64,000 bases of DNA, taken from contig NZ_JPMD01000001.1 in assembly GCF_000732635.1 (NCBI RefSeq), positions 62,001 through 126,000 of the forward strand. The letters run 5' to 3'. Below are positions 27,237-35,076 of the stretch, piece after piece. The position numbers and the translations under genes are program-made. The first letter of the stretch is position 1. The number at the start of each line of letters is the position of its first letter. The notes under the pieces are model-generated. The model made no database searches, was not told the DNA's origin, and saw only the letters and a list, made by a program, of their open reading frames with translations. The stretch comes from Clostridium sulfidigenes (GTDB lineage Bacteria > Bacillota > Clostridia > Clostridiales > Clostridiaceae).

Positions 27237-27992
27237 ATGGCAGAAGGATGGATAAAGCTCCATAGAGCAATACGTAAAAACTGGATATGGGAAGATGCTC
27301 AAAAATTAAAATGGTGGTTAGATATCCTTCTTCAGGCTAACCACCAGGAGAGGAAAATTCTTATCGGAAATGAGCTTATTTTAGTTGAAAGAGGGAGTTT
27401 TCATACTTCAATAATTAAGTTGTCAGAGCGGTGGAAAGTGGACAGAAAAACGGTCAAAAGATTTCTTGAATTATTACAAAATGATAACATGATTTCTCTA
27501 AAAACTTCAAAAAAGGGGACAACGATTAAAGTGAGTAATTACAAGGATTTTCAAGCAATTTCAGATGACAAAAAGGACAACGGAGAGGACAACGAAGTCC
27601 CAACACATGCCCCAACGGTAGGGACAACAGAAGGGACAACACCCTCCCCAGATAAGTCCCAGATAAGTCCCAATAAGAGGGACACAAACAAGAATGATAA
27701 AGAATTATATAAGAATGAGGAAGAAGGAAAAGAAGGAGAAGAAGGGAAAGAAAAACCTCCTTCACTTCCACCTCTATCCTTTCCTACTCCGTATCATGAA
27801 ACTATATTTAACCAGTGGTCAGAGAATACCTATAGGACCTGGTTCATGCATACAGAGATAGAGGATAAGGAAAATGAAATAGTTATGTTAGTAGGTTATG
27901 AATTAGCAAAAGAAATAATTGAAACTAAGTTCAAGGAGCAGCTAGATATATTACTAGGTAAAAAAGTAGTAGTTAGATTAAAAGAAATATAG
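27237..27992 (+). CDS. Phage replication initiator with DnaA-N-like C-terminus
   Basis: In residues 1-105 the 251-aa protein is a winged-helix replisome organiser (GWIKLHRAIRKNWIW; IKLSERWKVDRKTVKRFLELL). A long low-complexity linker follows (about 110-185). The last 60 residues (TYRTWFMHTEIEDKEN ... LAKEIIETKFKEQLDILLG) look like DnaA domain I, which binds helicase and DnaA partners. It probably starts phage DNA replication. No helicase-loader gene follows, which fits recruitment through a DnaA-like domain. Confidence 0.78.
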   Translation: MAEGWIKLHRAIRKNWIWEDAQKLKWWLDILLQANHQERKILIGNELILVERGSFHTSIIKLSERWKVDRKTVKRFLELLQNDNMISLKTSKKGTTIKVSNYKDFQAISDDKKDNGEDNEVPTHAPTVGTTEGTTPSPDKSQISPNKRDTNKNDKELYKNEEEGKEGEEGKEKPPSLPPLSFPTPYHETIFNQWSENTYRTWFMHTEIEDKENEIVMLVGYELAKEIIETKFKEQLDILLGKKVVVRLKEI

Positions 27993-28007
27993 AAAAGAGG
28001 TAGAAAG

Positions 28008-28706
28008 ATGATTGATTTAAATAAAATAGTAAATGATACTTTGGTTGAAATGGAAAAGGAAAACTACGTAGAGAAAGTGGTTAAAGATACTTTAGAAAAA
28101 ACAATAAAAAGTATAGTTGAGGATGTATTTAGAAGTTATAGTGATTTTGGAAAAAATCTTCAAACTCACATAGAAGAAAATCTAAACATTAATTTTAGAA
28201 ATTTGGGAATGGAAGGATATAACGGATTAGTATTAGCAGCAGTACAGGAGCAACTAGATAAGGCAATAACTATTCAAGGTATAGATAAAATTAAGGAAAG
28301 TATGAATGAGATGCTAAAGGATACTAAAGATGAATATATGCTTACTGAAATAATAACAGCTCTAAAAGGAGAATCTTGTAAGGAAGAATACGAATTTGAT
28401 TATGATGAAAGAATCGGATTAATAATTGTGGATGCTGGTAATGGGTATAAGCACATTTACTTGGATGAAGAAGAAAAAGATAGAAAATACGAATGTGATT
28501 ATCAAATTGACATAGATGGTGAAGGAAAGCCATACAGCATAAAGCTTAAAGGTAGTGAGATAAATACTAAAAAAATAATGGGTGGTTTATATGGACTAGA
28601 TAAGCTTTTGTTCAAGATATATTCTTCGGGAGCAAAAATTGTATTAGATCAGGGAGAATGTGATGAAGATTACGAGTATGAAACATATTATACTCATGAG
28701 GATTAG
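28008..28706 (+). CDS. Hypothetical phage protein, helical N-terminus and acidic C-terminus
   Basis: The 232-aa product has amphipathic helices in residues 1-110, then a beta-rich acidic domain ending EDYEYETYYTHED. I do not recognise it. AAAGAGG precedes ATG 28008 and it lies in the early operon between the initiator and dUTPase genes. Confidence 0.7.
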   Translation: MIDLNKIVNDTLVEMEKENYVEKVVKDTLEKTIKSIVEDVFRSYSDFGKNLQTHIEENLNINFRNLGMEGYNGLVLAAVQEQLDKAITIQGIDKIKESMNEMLKDTKDEYMLTEIITALKGESCKEEYEFDYDERIGLIIVDAGNGYKHIYLDEEEKDRKYECDYQIDIDGEGKPYSIKLKGSEINTKKIMGGLYGLDKLLFKIYSSGAKIVLDQGECDEDYEYETYYTHED

Positions 28707-28719
28707 GAGGTAGTTAGAA

Positions 28720-29094
28720 ATGAATATAATTTTAGGCTTAGGAATAGGTGTTATAGGTGTTTTAGTTCTTATGGGACATATTACCCTAGAAAAGAAATTA
28801 AATGGTATAGACAAGAAGATGGACAAGCAAAAAGACTATTGGAAAAGCTTAGAGTACTCTATAGAGATTAAAAGCAATAGAACTTCTAAGGAAATACAAG
28901 AGGGAAACAATTTTCTGGTTGATAGCATTGGTACATTAGCAAGCAATGTAGCTGCAGTAAGTTATGACATTAAATCAAGTAAAGAGGCTCTAGAAAATAC
29001 TCTAGAGCAAACAAAAGAAGATATAAATAGTAATACCAATAAACAAGTTGCTAGAGTTATCTATCTAGCACCAACATTAAAGATTACTAAGTAG
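28720..29094 (+). CDS. Membrane-anchored coiled-coil phage protein
   Basis: The 124-aa protein starts with one membrane helix (residues 1-22, IILGLGIGVIGVLVLMGHI), followed by a long charged helical region likely to form a coiled coil (about 25-110). The function is unknown. AGGAGG is upstream. Confidence 0.65.
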   Translation: MNIILGLGIGVIGVLVLMGHITLEKKLNGIDKKMDKQKDYWKSLEYSIEIKSNRTSKEIQEGNNFLVDSIGTLASNVAAVSYDIKSSKEALENTLEQTKEDINSNTNKQVARVIYLAPTLKITK

Positions 29095-29102
29095 GAGGAT
29101 AT

Positions 29103-29456
29103 ATGGACATTAAAGAGTTACTTATAATGCAGAAATCCTTTGATAGATATTTAGCTGCTAAACAAATAGGTCAATCTGATAATGAAAAGTTAGATGAATG
29201 GAATAGATCTGTATTAGATAAAAAGTTATTAGCTTTAAGTGTGGAAGTTGGAGAACTAGCTAATGCTACCAGGTGTTTTAAGTACTGGAGCACTAAAGAG
29301 GATGAAGGTAAGGAAAGAATACTAGATGAATTTGCAGATGTGCTTCATTTTCTCTTATCCGTTGCAAATAGTCTTCAATTCACCTCAGAAGATATAGAAC
29401 ATGCTTATATCCGAAAACACTCTGAAAATTATCGTAGACAGGCAGAAGGATATTAG
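29103..29456 (+). CDS. dUTP diphosphatase, dimeric all-alpha type
   Basis: This 117-aa protein of the dUTPase_2 family (MazG-like fold) hydrolyses dUTP to dUMP, keeping uracil out of phage DNA. Metal-binding motifs are LSVEVGELANATRCFKYW (about residues 40-57) and DEFADVLHFLLSV (about 74-86). GGAGG lies before ATG 29103. Confidence 0.88.
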   Translation: MDIKELLIMQKSFDRYLAAKQIGQSDNEKLDEWNRSVLDKKLLALSVEVGELANATRCFKYWSTKEDEGKERILDEFADVLHFLLSVANSLQFTSEDIEHAYIRKHSENYRRQAEGY

Positions 29457-29473
29457 CAGAAAGGGGGAATAAC

Positions 29474-30436
29474 ATGGTTACCAACGAGGAAATAAAAAAC
29501 ATGAATGATGAAGAGTTCTATGAAACTGCAAGAGCAGAACTTACAGGATTACCAAGGTCACAGCGAAGAGCTAAGGAAAGAGAATTAAAAGAAAATATTA
29601 AACTTATGAAATCTTTCAATCCAGCTCAATTAAGGCTTATAGATGCAGTAACTTCTGAAAGAAGTAAGTTGGAATGTGAACAGCAGATATCAAGATATAT
29701 TACTATCATGGATACGTGTTTATCGGCTTATATGTATCTTAAAGATGAAAATATAACTGAAGATGAAGTATTAAAAGAATTAAAGATTATAGATGATTTA
29801 GTAACAGAATACAGAGATGTATTAAATGATATTTATAAGGAAAATAGGGGGAATGATGAAATGGCAGCAAAGCAAATAGAAAAGATAACTAAAGAGGTTA
29901 GAAAGAAGTGTGAGGAACTAATTAAAAATGGTATGAACCAAAGTAAGGCATTGGTTATATTAGGAACACAATTTCCTACTTTAAGTAAAGCTATGTTAGT
30001 AAATTCCTATAAGAAGGTTAAGAAAGAAATGAAAGAAGATGTAACACAAGAGAAAATTACAGAAGAAGAAAAACAGATAATTGCAGCAGCTGAGCATATA
30101 TTCCCAGAGATTAAAGAAGAACCAAAGGATCCAGTAGTTGCAGAAAATGCAACAACTGAAATTAAACAAGAATCAAAAGAAGAGCTCAAGTTGGAAGTTA
30201 AGCCAGAAAGTAAAAAAGAGGAGGAGCCAAAGGTGGAAAGCAAATTAAAGGTTGTTAGTAAGGAAATCATAGTTGAAGGTGAGTTCGGGAAGTACAGTAT
30301 AGATCAAGTTGGAGTAACTGTAGGAGAGCTACAATTCACAAGTATAGCAGATGTTGAAGAATATAAGACAGATGAACTTGCAGCATTTGAAAAGAGAATA
30401 GCAGAGATTAAACAAGTAGTGGCAGGTGAGTTTTAG
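29474..30436 (+). CDS. Hypothetical phage protein with possible internal start
   Basis: The 320-aa charged protein has a helical N-terminal half (LTGLPRSQRRAKERELKENI). A second block starts at the internal methionine near residue 129 (MAAKQIEKITKEVRKKCEEL), followed by a repetitive E/K linker and a short folded end. The internal ATG 29861 has AGGGGGAAT at good spacing, almost the same site as used at 29461, so a shorter 191-aa product is likely. No family is recognised. Confidence 0.7.
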   Translation: MVTNEEIKNMNDEEFYETARAELTGLPRSQRRAKERELKENIKLMKSFNPAQLRLIDAVTSERSKLECEQQISRYITIMDTCLSAYMYLKDENITEDEVLKELKIIDDLVTEYRDVLNDIYKENRGNDEMAAKQIEKITKEVRKKCEELIKNGMNQSKALVILGTQFPTLSKAMLVNSYKKVKKEMKEDVTQEKITEEEKQIIAAAEHIFPEIKEEPKDPVVAENATTEIKQESKEELKLEVKPESKKEEEPKVESKLKVVSKEIIVEGEFGKYSIDQVGVTVGELQFTSIADVEEYKTDELAAFEKRIAEIKQVVAGEF

Positions 30437-30840
30437 TGAATAAGGTAGTTTTAATTGGAAGATTAACTAAGGATCCAGAGCTAAAGTTTACACCAGGCAC
30501 AGGAACTGCAGTATGTACATTTACAATAGCAGTAAGCAGAAGATTTAAAAAAGAAGGACAACCAGAAGCTGATTTTATACCAATAGTAGTTTGGGGGAAA
30601 CAAGCTGAAAGCACTGCGAACTACATGAGTAAAGGTAAGCTTTTAAGTGTAGCTGGAAGAATTGAAACTAGGTCATATGAAGCTAAAGACGGAGGAAGAA
30701 GGTATGTTACTGAGGTTGTAGCTGATGAAGTGAGTTTCTTAGAGTTTGGGAATAAGAATGAACAAACAACTCAGCAGAATAATGGCAGCATTCCAGGAGA
30801 TTATTTTGGAGAAGAAGATAATTCGGATATGCCATTTTAA
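30436..30840 (+). CDS. ssb: Single-stranded DNA-binding protein
   Basis: The 134-aa OB-fold SSB has MNKVVLIGRLTKDPELKFTPGTGTAV at its N-terminus and a glutamine/acidic tail ending DMPF, the partner-binding tip. GTG 30436 overlaps the previous stop by one base, with GGCAGGTGAG upstream. It protects replication intermediates and works with the ERF annealase. Confidence 0.95.
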   Translation: MNKVVLIGRLTKDPELKFTPGTGTAVCTFTIAVSRRFKKEGQPEADFIPIVVWGKQAESTANYMSKGKLLSVAGRIETRSYEAKDGGRRYVTEVVADEVSFLEFGNKNEQTTQQNNGSIPGDYFGEEDNSDMPF

Positions 30841-31136
30841 ATAAATAATAAGGAGAATCAATTATGGAAAAGATGATTAATATACTCTCCTAGTCTAGGA
30901 ATAAGATCATATGGGAGCATTGCTACAAGGTGGTATTCTCATATGACAATCATATAGTAAAAAGTTCTTTGAAAATTGAATAGTATGGTATTGAAAATTG
31001 ATTGTTTTATCTCTTAAATCATATAAATATTTTTAAATTTTGATAATGCTTTTATATTTTATATTTTATATAATAAATGTTATAATTTTATTCATAACAA
31101 TAGTAAATGTTAGAATAATTATTGATGAGGTGAAAT
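30841..31136. other. Spacer with hairpin and inverted-repeat half before PIN gene
   Basis: This 296-base AT-rich spacer holds an imperfect hairpin (CATATGGGAGCATT ... GGTATTCTCATATG, 30908-30946). TGAATAGTATGGTATTG at 30977-30993 is the inverted partner of 32022-32038 with one mismatch. A probable -10 TATAAT lies at 31081-31086 for the PIN gene. There is no convincing ORF. Confidence 0.55.
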
Positions 31137-31973
31137 ATGTATTACTTAATTATAGATACATGTGTATGGTTAAATATAGGTAAGGATATTATAAATACAG
31201 AAGTTATTGATCAATTGACTAACTTTGTAAAAAGTGACAAAGTACGTATAATATTACCTGACATAGTTAAAAATGAGTGGGACAAGCATAAACAAGATAA
31301 AATTATTGATTTAAATAAAAAATCAGTACAAGGTAAATTAAAAAATGTTAAAGAACTTTTAGTTTTAGTGGAAGAAGATAAACAAAAAATTATTGAAGAT
31401 TTACTGAAGTCAAAAGTTGAAGTAGAAAATGAAGTAGAAAAAAAAGCTAAAGAATTAATTAGAAAGATTGAAGCATTATTTAGCTATCCAACTACTAAAA
31501 GAATTTGTCCAAACAAAGAAGTAGCAACTGAAGTTGTTGAATGGGGACTTATGAAAAAAGCTCCACATCATAAAAAAAGTAGTATGGCTGATACATTGTT
31601 ACTATTAAATTCGATATATTATATAAAGAAGCACTCATTAAGAAATGTGATATTTGTAACAGCCAATAAAGAAGATTTTAGTAGTATTAGCAATCCTAAA
31701 ATAATCCATGAAGATTTAAAAATGAAATTTGAAGAAAATAAAATAAGTTATTTCATTAATATTGGTGAGGCTCTAAATAAAATTGAAAGAGATGCTATTA
31801 GCGATGAAGTAGTAAATAAAATAGAAAAGCTTTCAGATATAATGATATGCTATAGATGTGGTGGCAATATGGATGATGGGGCCTATAAAATGTCTCAATA
31901 TGGTGGGTTAACATTTCAGTATACTTGCTGTGCTTGCGGAGCTAGATTTGATACTGGAGAATATTTTGATTAA
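31137..31973 (+). CDS. PIN-like nuclease domain protein with C-terminal zinc ribbon
   Basis: The 278-aa protein begins with YYLIIDTCVWLNIG (first acidic residue of a PIN fold). It has ILPDIVKNEWDKH (Glu), SSMADTLLLLNSI (Asp) and VIFVTANKEDFSSI (last acidic site), the arrangement of DUF4935-type PIN-like RNases. A helical insert lies at about residues 55-120. The end (CYRCGG ... CCACGARF, about 240-272) is a zinc ribbon. It has its own spacer and terminator and interrupts the early operon between ssb and rusA, so it is a moron gene, possibly an RNA-cutting defence effector. Confidence 0.8.
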   Translation: MYYLIIDTCVWLNIGKDIINTEVIDQLTNFVKSDKVRIILPDIVKNEWDKHKQDKIIDLNKKSVQGKLKNVKELLVLVEEDKQKIIEDLLKSKVEVENEVEKKAKELIRKIEALFSYPTTKRICPNKEVATEVVEWGLMKKAPHHKKSSMADTLLLLNSIYYIKKHSLRNVIFVTANKEDFSSISNPKIIHEDLKMKFEENKISYFINIGEALNKIERDAISDEVVNKIEKLSDIMICYRCGGNMDDGAYKMSQYGGLTFQYTCCACGARFDTGEYFD

Positions 31974-32021
31974 CACTTATATATTTTAGTAATGATTACA
32001 TTTGAATTATTAATTTAATAA

Positions 32022-32062
32022 CAATACCGTACTATTCAGAGATAAATATGCGGTATTTTTTT
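32022..32062 (+). terminator. Terminator after PIN gene, overlapping an inverted repeat
   Basis: AATACCG (32023-32029) pairs with CGGTATT (32051-32057), followed by TTTTT. CAATACCGTACTATTCA (32022-32038) is also the inverted partner of 30977-30993. Confidence 0.75.
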
Positions 32063-32097
32063 ATTCAAATTTAATGAAATAAAGAAGGAAATAAGTT

Positions 32098-32190
32098 ATG
32101 AAGTTAATAGAGTTTTTAGAGAAATATATATTTGTTAGTAATGATGCGGAGGGAAAAGATGATAGTAGTCGAAGGAAAGATAAAAGGTAA
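32098..32190 (+). CDS. Small 30-aa ORF coupled to rusA
   Basis: ATG 32098 with AGAAGGAAATAAG upstream opens a 30-residue frame (MKLIEFLEKY ... RRKDKR) that overlaps the start of rusA by 32 bases. It may be a translated leader coupling rusA to upstream translation. No family is known. Confidence 0.4.
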   Translation: MKLIEFLEKYIFVSNDAEGKDDSSRRKDKR

Positions 32191-32560
32191 AGCTAGACCA
32201 AGAGTATTTAATGGACATGCTATGACTCCAAAGGATACAGTTAACTATGAGAATTGGGTAAGAATTAATTACAGGGAGCAAGATGGAAAATACTTAGATG
32301 GACCAATTAAAGCTAGAATAACAGCCTATTACCCAATAATGAGTAGTTATTCTAAAAAGAGAATAAAGTCAATAAAGGAAGGAGTAGAATATCCAACTAA
32401 AAAGCCAGATGGAGATAATATTGCAAAGATAATTTTAGATAGTTTGAATGGAATAGCATTTAAGGATGATAGCCAAGTTATAGAACTTACTATACTTAAG
32501 AGATATACAGAAGAACTGGAGAGAGTCGAGTTTGAACTGGAGGAGATAAGACTTGAATAA
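32159..32560 (+). CDS. rusA: RusA-family Holliday junction endonuclease
   Basis: The 133-aa resolvase cuts four-way junctions formed in phage replication. The signature KKPDGDNIAKIILDSLNGIAFKDDSQV (about residues 80-107) contains the catalytic aspartates, and GKARPRV near residue 10 is the other conserved block. ATG 32159 with CGGAGGGA upstream is preferred over TTG 32132. Confidence 0.92.
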   Translation: MIVVEGKIKGKARPRVFNGHAMTPKDTVNYENWVRINYREQDGKYLDGPIKARITAYYPIMSSYSKKRIKSIKEGVEYPTKKPDGDNIAKIILDSLNGIAFKDDSQVIELTILKRYTEELERVEFELEEIRLE

Positions 32561-33072
32561 AGAACTATTTAGAAAGACAGAAGGTAAGCTATATAGCTAT
32601 TTTAGAGAAAAAAAAAGAACTTAATGATATCAGAGTTAGAATAGATCAGTTAGAGAAACAAATTGAATCTATAGAATATGATATTAAAAATACTAATATT
32701 AAGATAGACTATTATCAACCAGGGATGGGAATTAATGAAAGAGTACAAACAAGTACTAATAGTACAAGCTATGCAGAGAATGAAATAATGAGAGCTATAG
32801 GAAAACTAGAAGAAGAAAGAGCTATAAAGATAAGAAATTTATTTAAACTTAAAGCTAAGCTTAGAGATACAGAAAGCTTTATAACTCATATGGAACAGAA
32901 TTTAAAAGACTTAAGTCAAGAAAATAAAAAGTTTATAGAGCTTAAATATAGAGATGAGATGAATGTTAATATTATAGCTGAAAGATTAAATATTGCTACA
33001 GCTACGGCTTACAGAATGAGGGATGACTTAGTGGAAGATATAGCAAAGCATGAAGGGAGTTTTCTATATTAA
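32553..33072 (+). CDS. Sigma-like late regulator, split by an apparent frameshift
   Basis: The full product would be about 172 aa: a coiled-coil N-terminal half and a sigma region 4-like HTH at the end (KKFIELKYRDEMNVNIIAERLNIATATAYRMRDDL). It resembles ArpU/RinA-type late activators found before terminase. The natural start is TTG 32553 (GGAGGAG upstream), reading MNKELFRKTEGKLYSYFREK. That frame stops after an A9 run at 32608-32616, while the rest is in the next frame. Eight A residues would join them exactly. It may be a pseudogene, slippage-dependent, or a sequencing error; ATG 32725 would give only 115 aa. Confidence 0.72.
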
Positions 33073-33171
33073 AATCTGAGAAAAAAATGAGAAAAAAACG
33101 AGAATATATAGAGAGTTATAGATGTTATAATTATATTGTAAAAGAAAGTTGAATTCCCCATAAACCCCAAT

Positions 33172-33207
33172 AAAAAAGGCGCTTATGAAAATAGGTGCCT
33201 TTTTTAT
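33172..33207 (+). terminator. Terminator before the DUF4365 gene
   Basis: AAAAAAGGCGC / GGTGCCTTTTTT hairpin with a T run. It ends the early transcript, leaving the next genes to their own promoter. Confidence 0.85.
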
Positions 33208-33264
33208 GCATAATATTGTAATAATATTCAATATATTATACAATTCAGTAAGAGGGGGATTAAA

Positions 33265-33810
33265 ATGGGAAATATAGAAAGTACTATAGAATATATTGAA
33301 GATACAATAACAGAACAACATATTAAAGAAGGAATAAGCAAAGAGTATGTAAAAGCAATAGCTTATTATACTGGTTTAAATATAAAAGAATATGAATATG
33401 ATTATGGTATAGATGGAACTTTTTCAGGTGTAAAAGTAAGAGATGGTAGGATTGTATCAAATGGGTTTAATTTAGATTTTCAATTAAAAGCTTCAGTAAA
33501 TGTTGTAGAAGAGGGAGATGCAGTTAAATATAATTTAGAAGCAAAAAATTATAATGATTTAGTAGATGAAGAGACAGGAACTCCAAGAATTCTAATATTA
33601 TATAAATTGCCTAGAGATAAAGAAACATGGATTAATGTGAATAAGGATAAAACAATATTTAATTGCTGTGCATGGTGGTGTTATTTACGTGGTAAAGAAC
33701 CAACAAATAATAAAGAAAAAAAGACAATAAGGATTCCTAAAAATCAGCAGTTTGATGAAAAGTCGTTGAAACAACTGATGAATCAAGTAATGAGAGGGGA
33801 GTTAATATAA
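33265..33810 (+). CDS. DUF4365 putative PD-(D/E)XK nuclease
   Basis: The 181-aa protein has the DUF4365 pattern: YDYGIDGTF (Asp near residue 50) and LDFQLKAS (Q73-x-K75), the active-site layout of restriction-like PD-(D/E)XK nucleases. AGAGGGGG precedes the ATG. The stop codon overlaps the start of the next gene by one base, so the two form one unit ended by a terminator at 34998. DUF4365 proteins are found in defence contexts. The job is inferred. Confidence 0.75.
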   Translation: MGNIESTIEYIEDTITEQHIKEGISKEYVKAIAYYTGLNIKEYEYDYGIDGTFSGVKVRDGRIVSNGFNLDFQLKASVNVVEEGDAVKYNLEAKNYNDLVDEETGTPRILILYKLPRDKETWINVNKDKTIFNCCAWWCYLRGKEPTNNKEKKTIRIPKNQQFDEKSLKQLMNQVMRGELI

Positions 33811-34988
33811 TGATTAATAATATTAATTTGAAAAATATTACTGTTGATTCTCTTCGAAATTATTTAAAAAATGATGGGTGGAAATTAGACGAAAGTTTTC
33901 CGAATAAAAAAGTGTTTCTTTACAAGAAGAAATTAGATGATGATACTTTTTCTATAACAGTTCCTGCTAGTAGTAATTTTAAGGATTATTCAATTAGAGT
34001 CAATGATATTATTGAATTATTATCAGAGTTATACGGAAAAAGCTCTAATATTATAACTGAAAGAATATTAAACAATAGTGGTGATTTATATGTTATTGAT
34101 AATAAAGAAATAGAGGAAATAAAAAATGATAAGGATATAATGAGTTTCAGGATTATGTCTAAGGAATGTGAAAATGGAAGTATACCATTGGAGTATGGTG
34201 CAAATATAGTTGAAGGATTAAAAAAATTAATTTTATCAGCTATATTTAGTGAAGAGAATCCTAGACCATATTTTTTTAGACCGAGTAGAGATACACATAT
34301 TGAGTTATCAAGGTATAAATTAGCGCAAACTGAAGTAGGCAGCTATATATTTAATATAGAAATAGAAAATGATTATGCAAATCAAATTGAATTTGATAAT
34401 ACTGGTATAATACAGGATATATCGCATCAAAGGAAGGTAATAAAAAGAATTCAAAATGGGATACAAAAGGTTATACAAGTAAGAGACAATGGTAATACTG
34501 AAGAACTTTTTAAGACTGGGTATAAGAGTGGATTAAATGCAAATATGTGTGATGCATTACTAAGTTTAAAAAATGAAGATAATGATTTAAGTATTGAATC
34601 TACAGTTAAATGGTCAAATAAGTTACCACAACCTTATGGTATAGTAGATAAAGTTGTTTTAAAAAATGATGATTTTTATATTATAAAGAATATATCTGAA
34701 AAGTACAAAGAGAATAAGCCAATGAATACTGAGGTAAAAGGTAAGATTACAAGACTAAGTAATAACAAAAACTCACAGGGGATATCAATAGAAAGAAATA
34801 TAGTTATTAAGGGAAAAGTAGATGGTAAGGATAGAAGAATTAAAGTTGACTTAAATGATTATGATTACATGGATGCATGTGAAGCTCATAAAAAGGATCT
34901 TGAAATATCAGTAAAAGGGGAACTAACAAAGAACGGAAAAAATTGGCTCATTGACAATTATAAAGAATTTAAGGTTTTCGATAAATAG
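33810..34988 (+). CDS. Hypothetical partner of the DUF4365 protein
   Basis: No family is recognised for this 392-aa protein. Residues 1-90 form a small alpha/beta domain (SLRNYLKNDGWKL), residues 100-270 a mainly helical middle, and about 275-390 a beta-rich end like an OB fold (EVKGKITRLSNN ... DLEISVKGELTKNGKNWLID). Overlap of start and stop with the DUF4365 gene suggests coupled synthesis and a shared complex. It may be the sensor or regulator of the nuclease; this is inference only. Confidence 0.65.
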   Translation: MINNINLKNITVDSLRNYLKNDGWKLDESFPNKKVFLYKKKLDDDTFSITVPASSNFKDYSIRVNDIIELLSELYGKSSNIITERILNNSGDLYVIDNKEIEEIKNDKDIMSFRIMSKECENGSIPLEYGANIVEGLKKLILSAIFSEENPRPYFFRPSRDTHIELSRYKLAQTEVGSYIFNIEIENDYANQIEFDNTGIIQDISHQRKVIKRIQNGIQKVIQVRDNGNTEELFKTGYKSGLNANMCDALLSLKNEDNDLSIESTVKWSNKLPQPYGIVDKVVLKNDDFYIIKNISEKYKENKPMNTEVKGKITRLSNNKNSQGISIERNIVIKGKVDGKDRRIKVDLNDYDYMDACEAHKKDLEISVKGELTKNGKNWLIDNYKEFKVFDK

Positions 34989-34997
34989 ACTGTTAAG

Positions 34998-35028
34998 AGA
35001 CACTTATAGAAATATAGGTGTCTTTTAT
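34998..35028 (+). terminator. Terminator of the DUF4365 gene pair
   Basis: Stem AGACACTTATA / TATAGGTGTCT with GAAA loop and TTTTATT tail. It separates the pair from the next gene. Confidence 0.85.
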
Positions 35029-35056
35029 TGTTATATTTTAGAAAGTATTGTAAAAT
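35028..35056 (+). promoter_or_regulatory. Promoter of the membrane-protein gene
   Basis: TTGTTA (35028-35033), 17 bases, TAAAAT (35051-35056), placed just after the terminator. It indicates that the following gene is expressed alone in the lysogen. Confidence 0.55.
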
Positions 35057-35076
35057 TATTATGGGGTGATAATGAT

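Noticed and set aside
30977..32038. Insertion sequence around the PIN gene
   Set aside because: No transposase and no target-site duplication; the right repeat doubles as a terminator.
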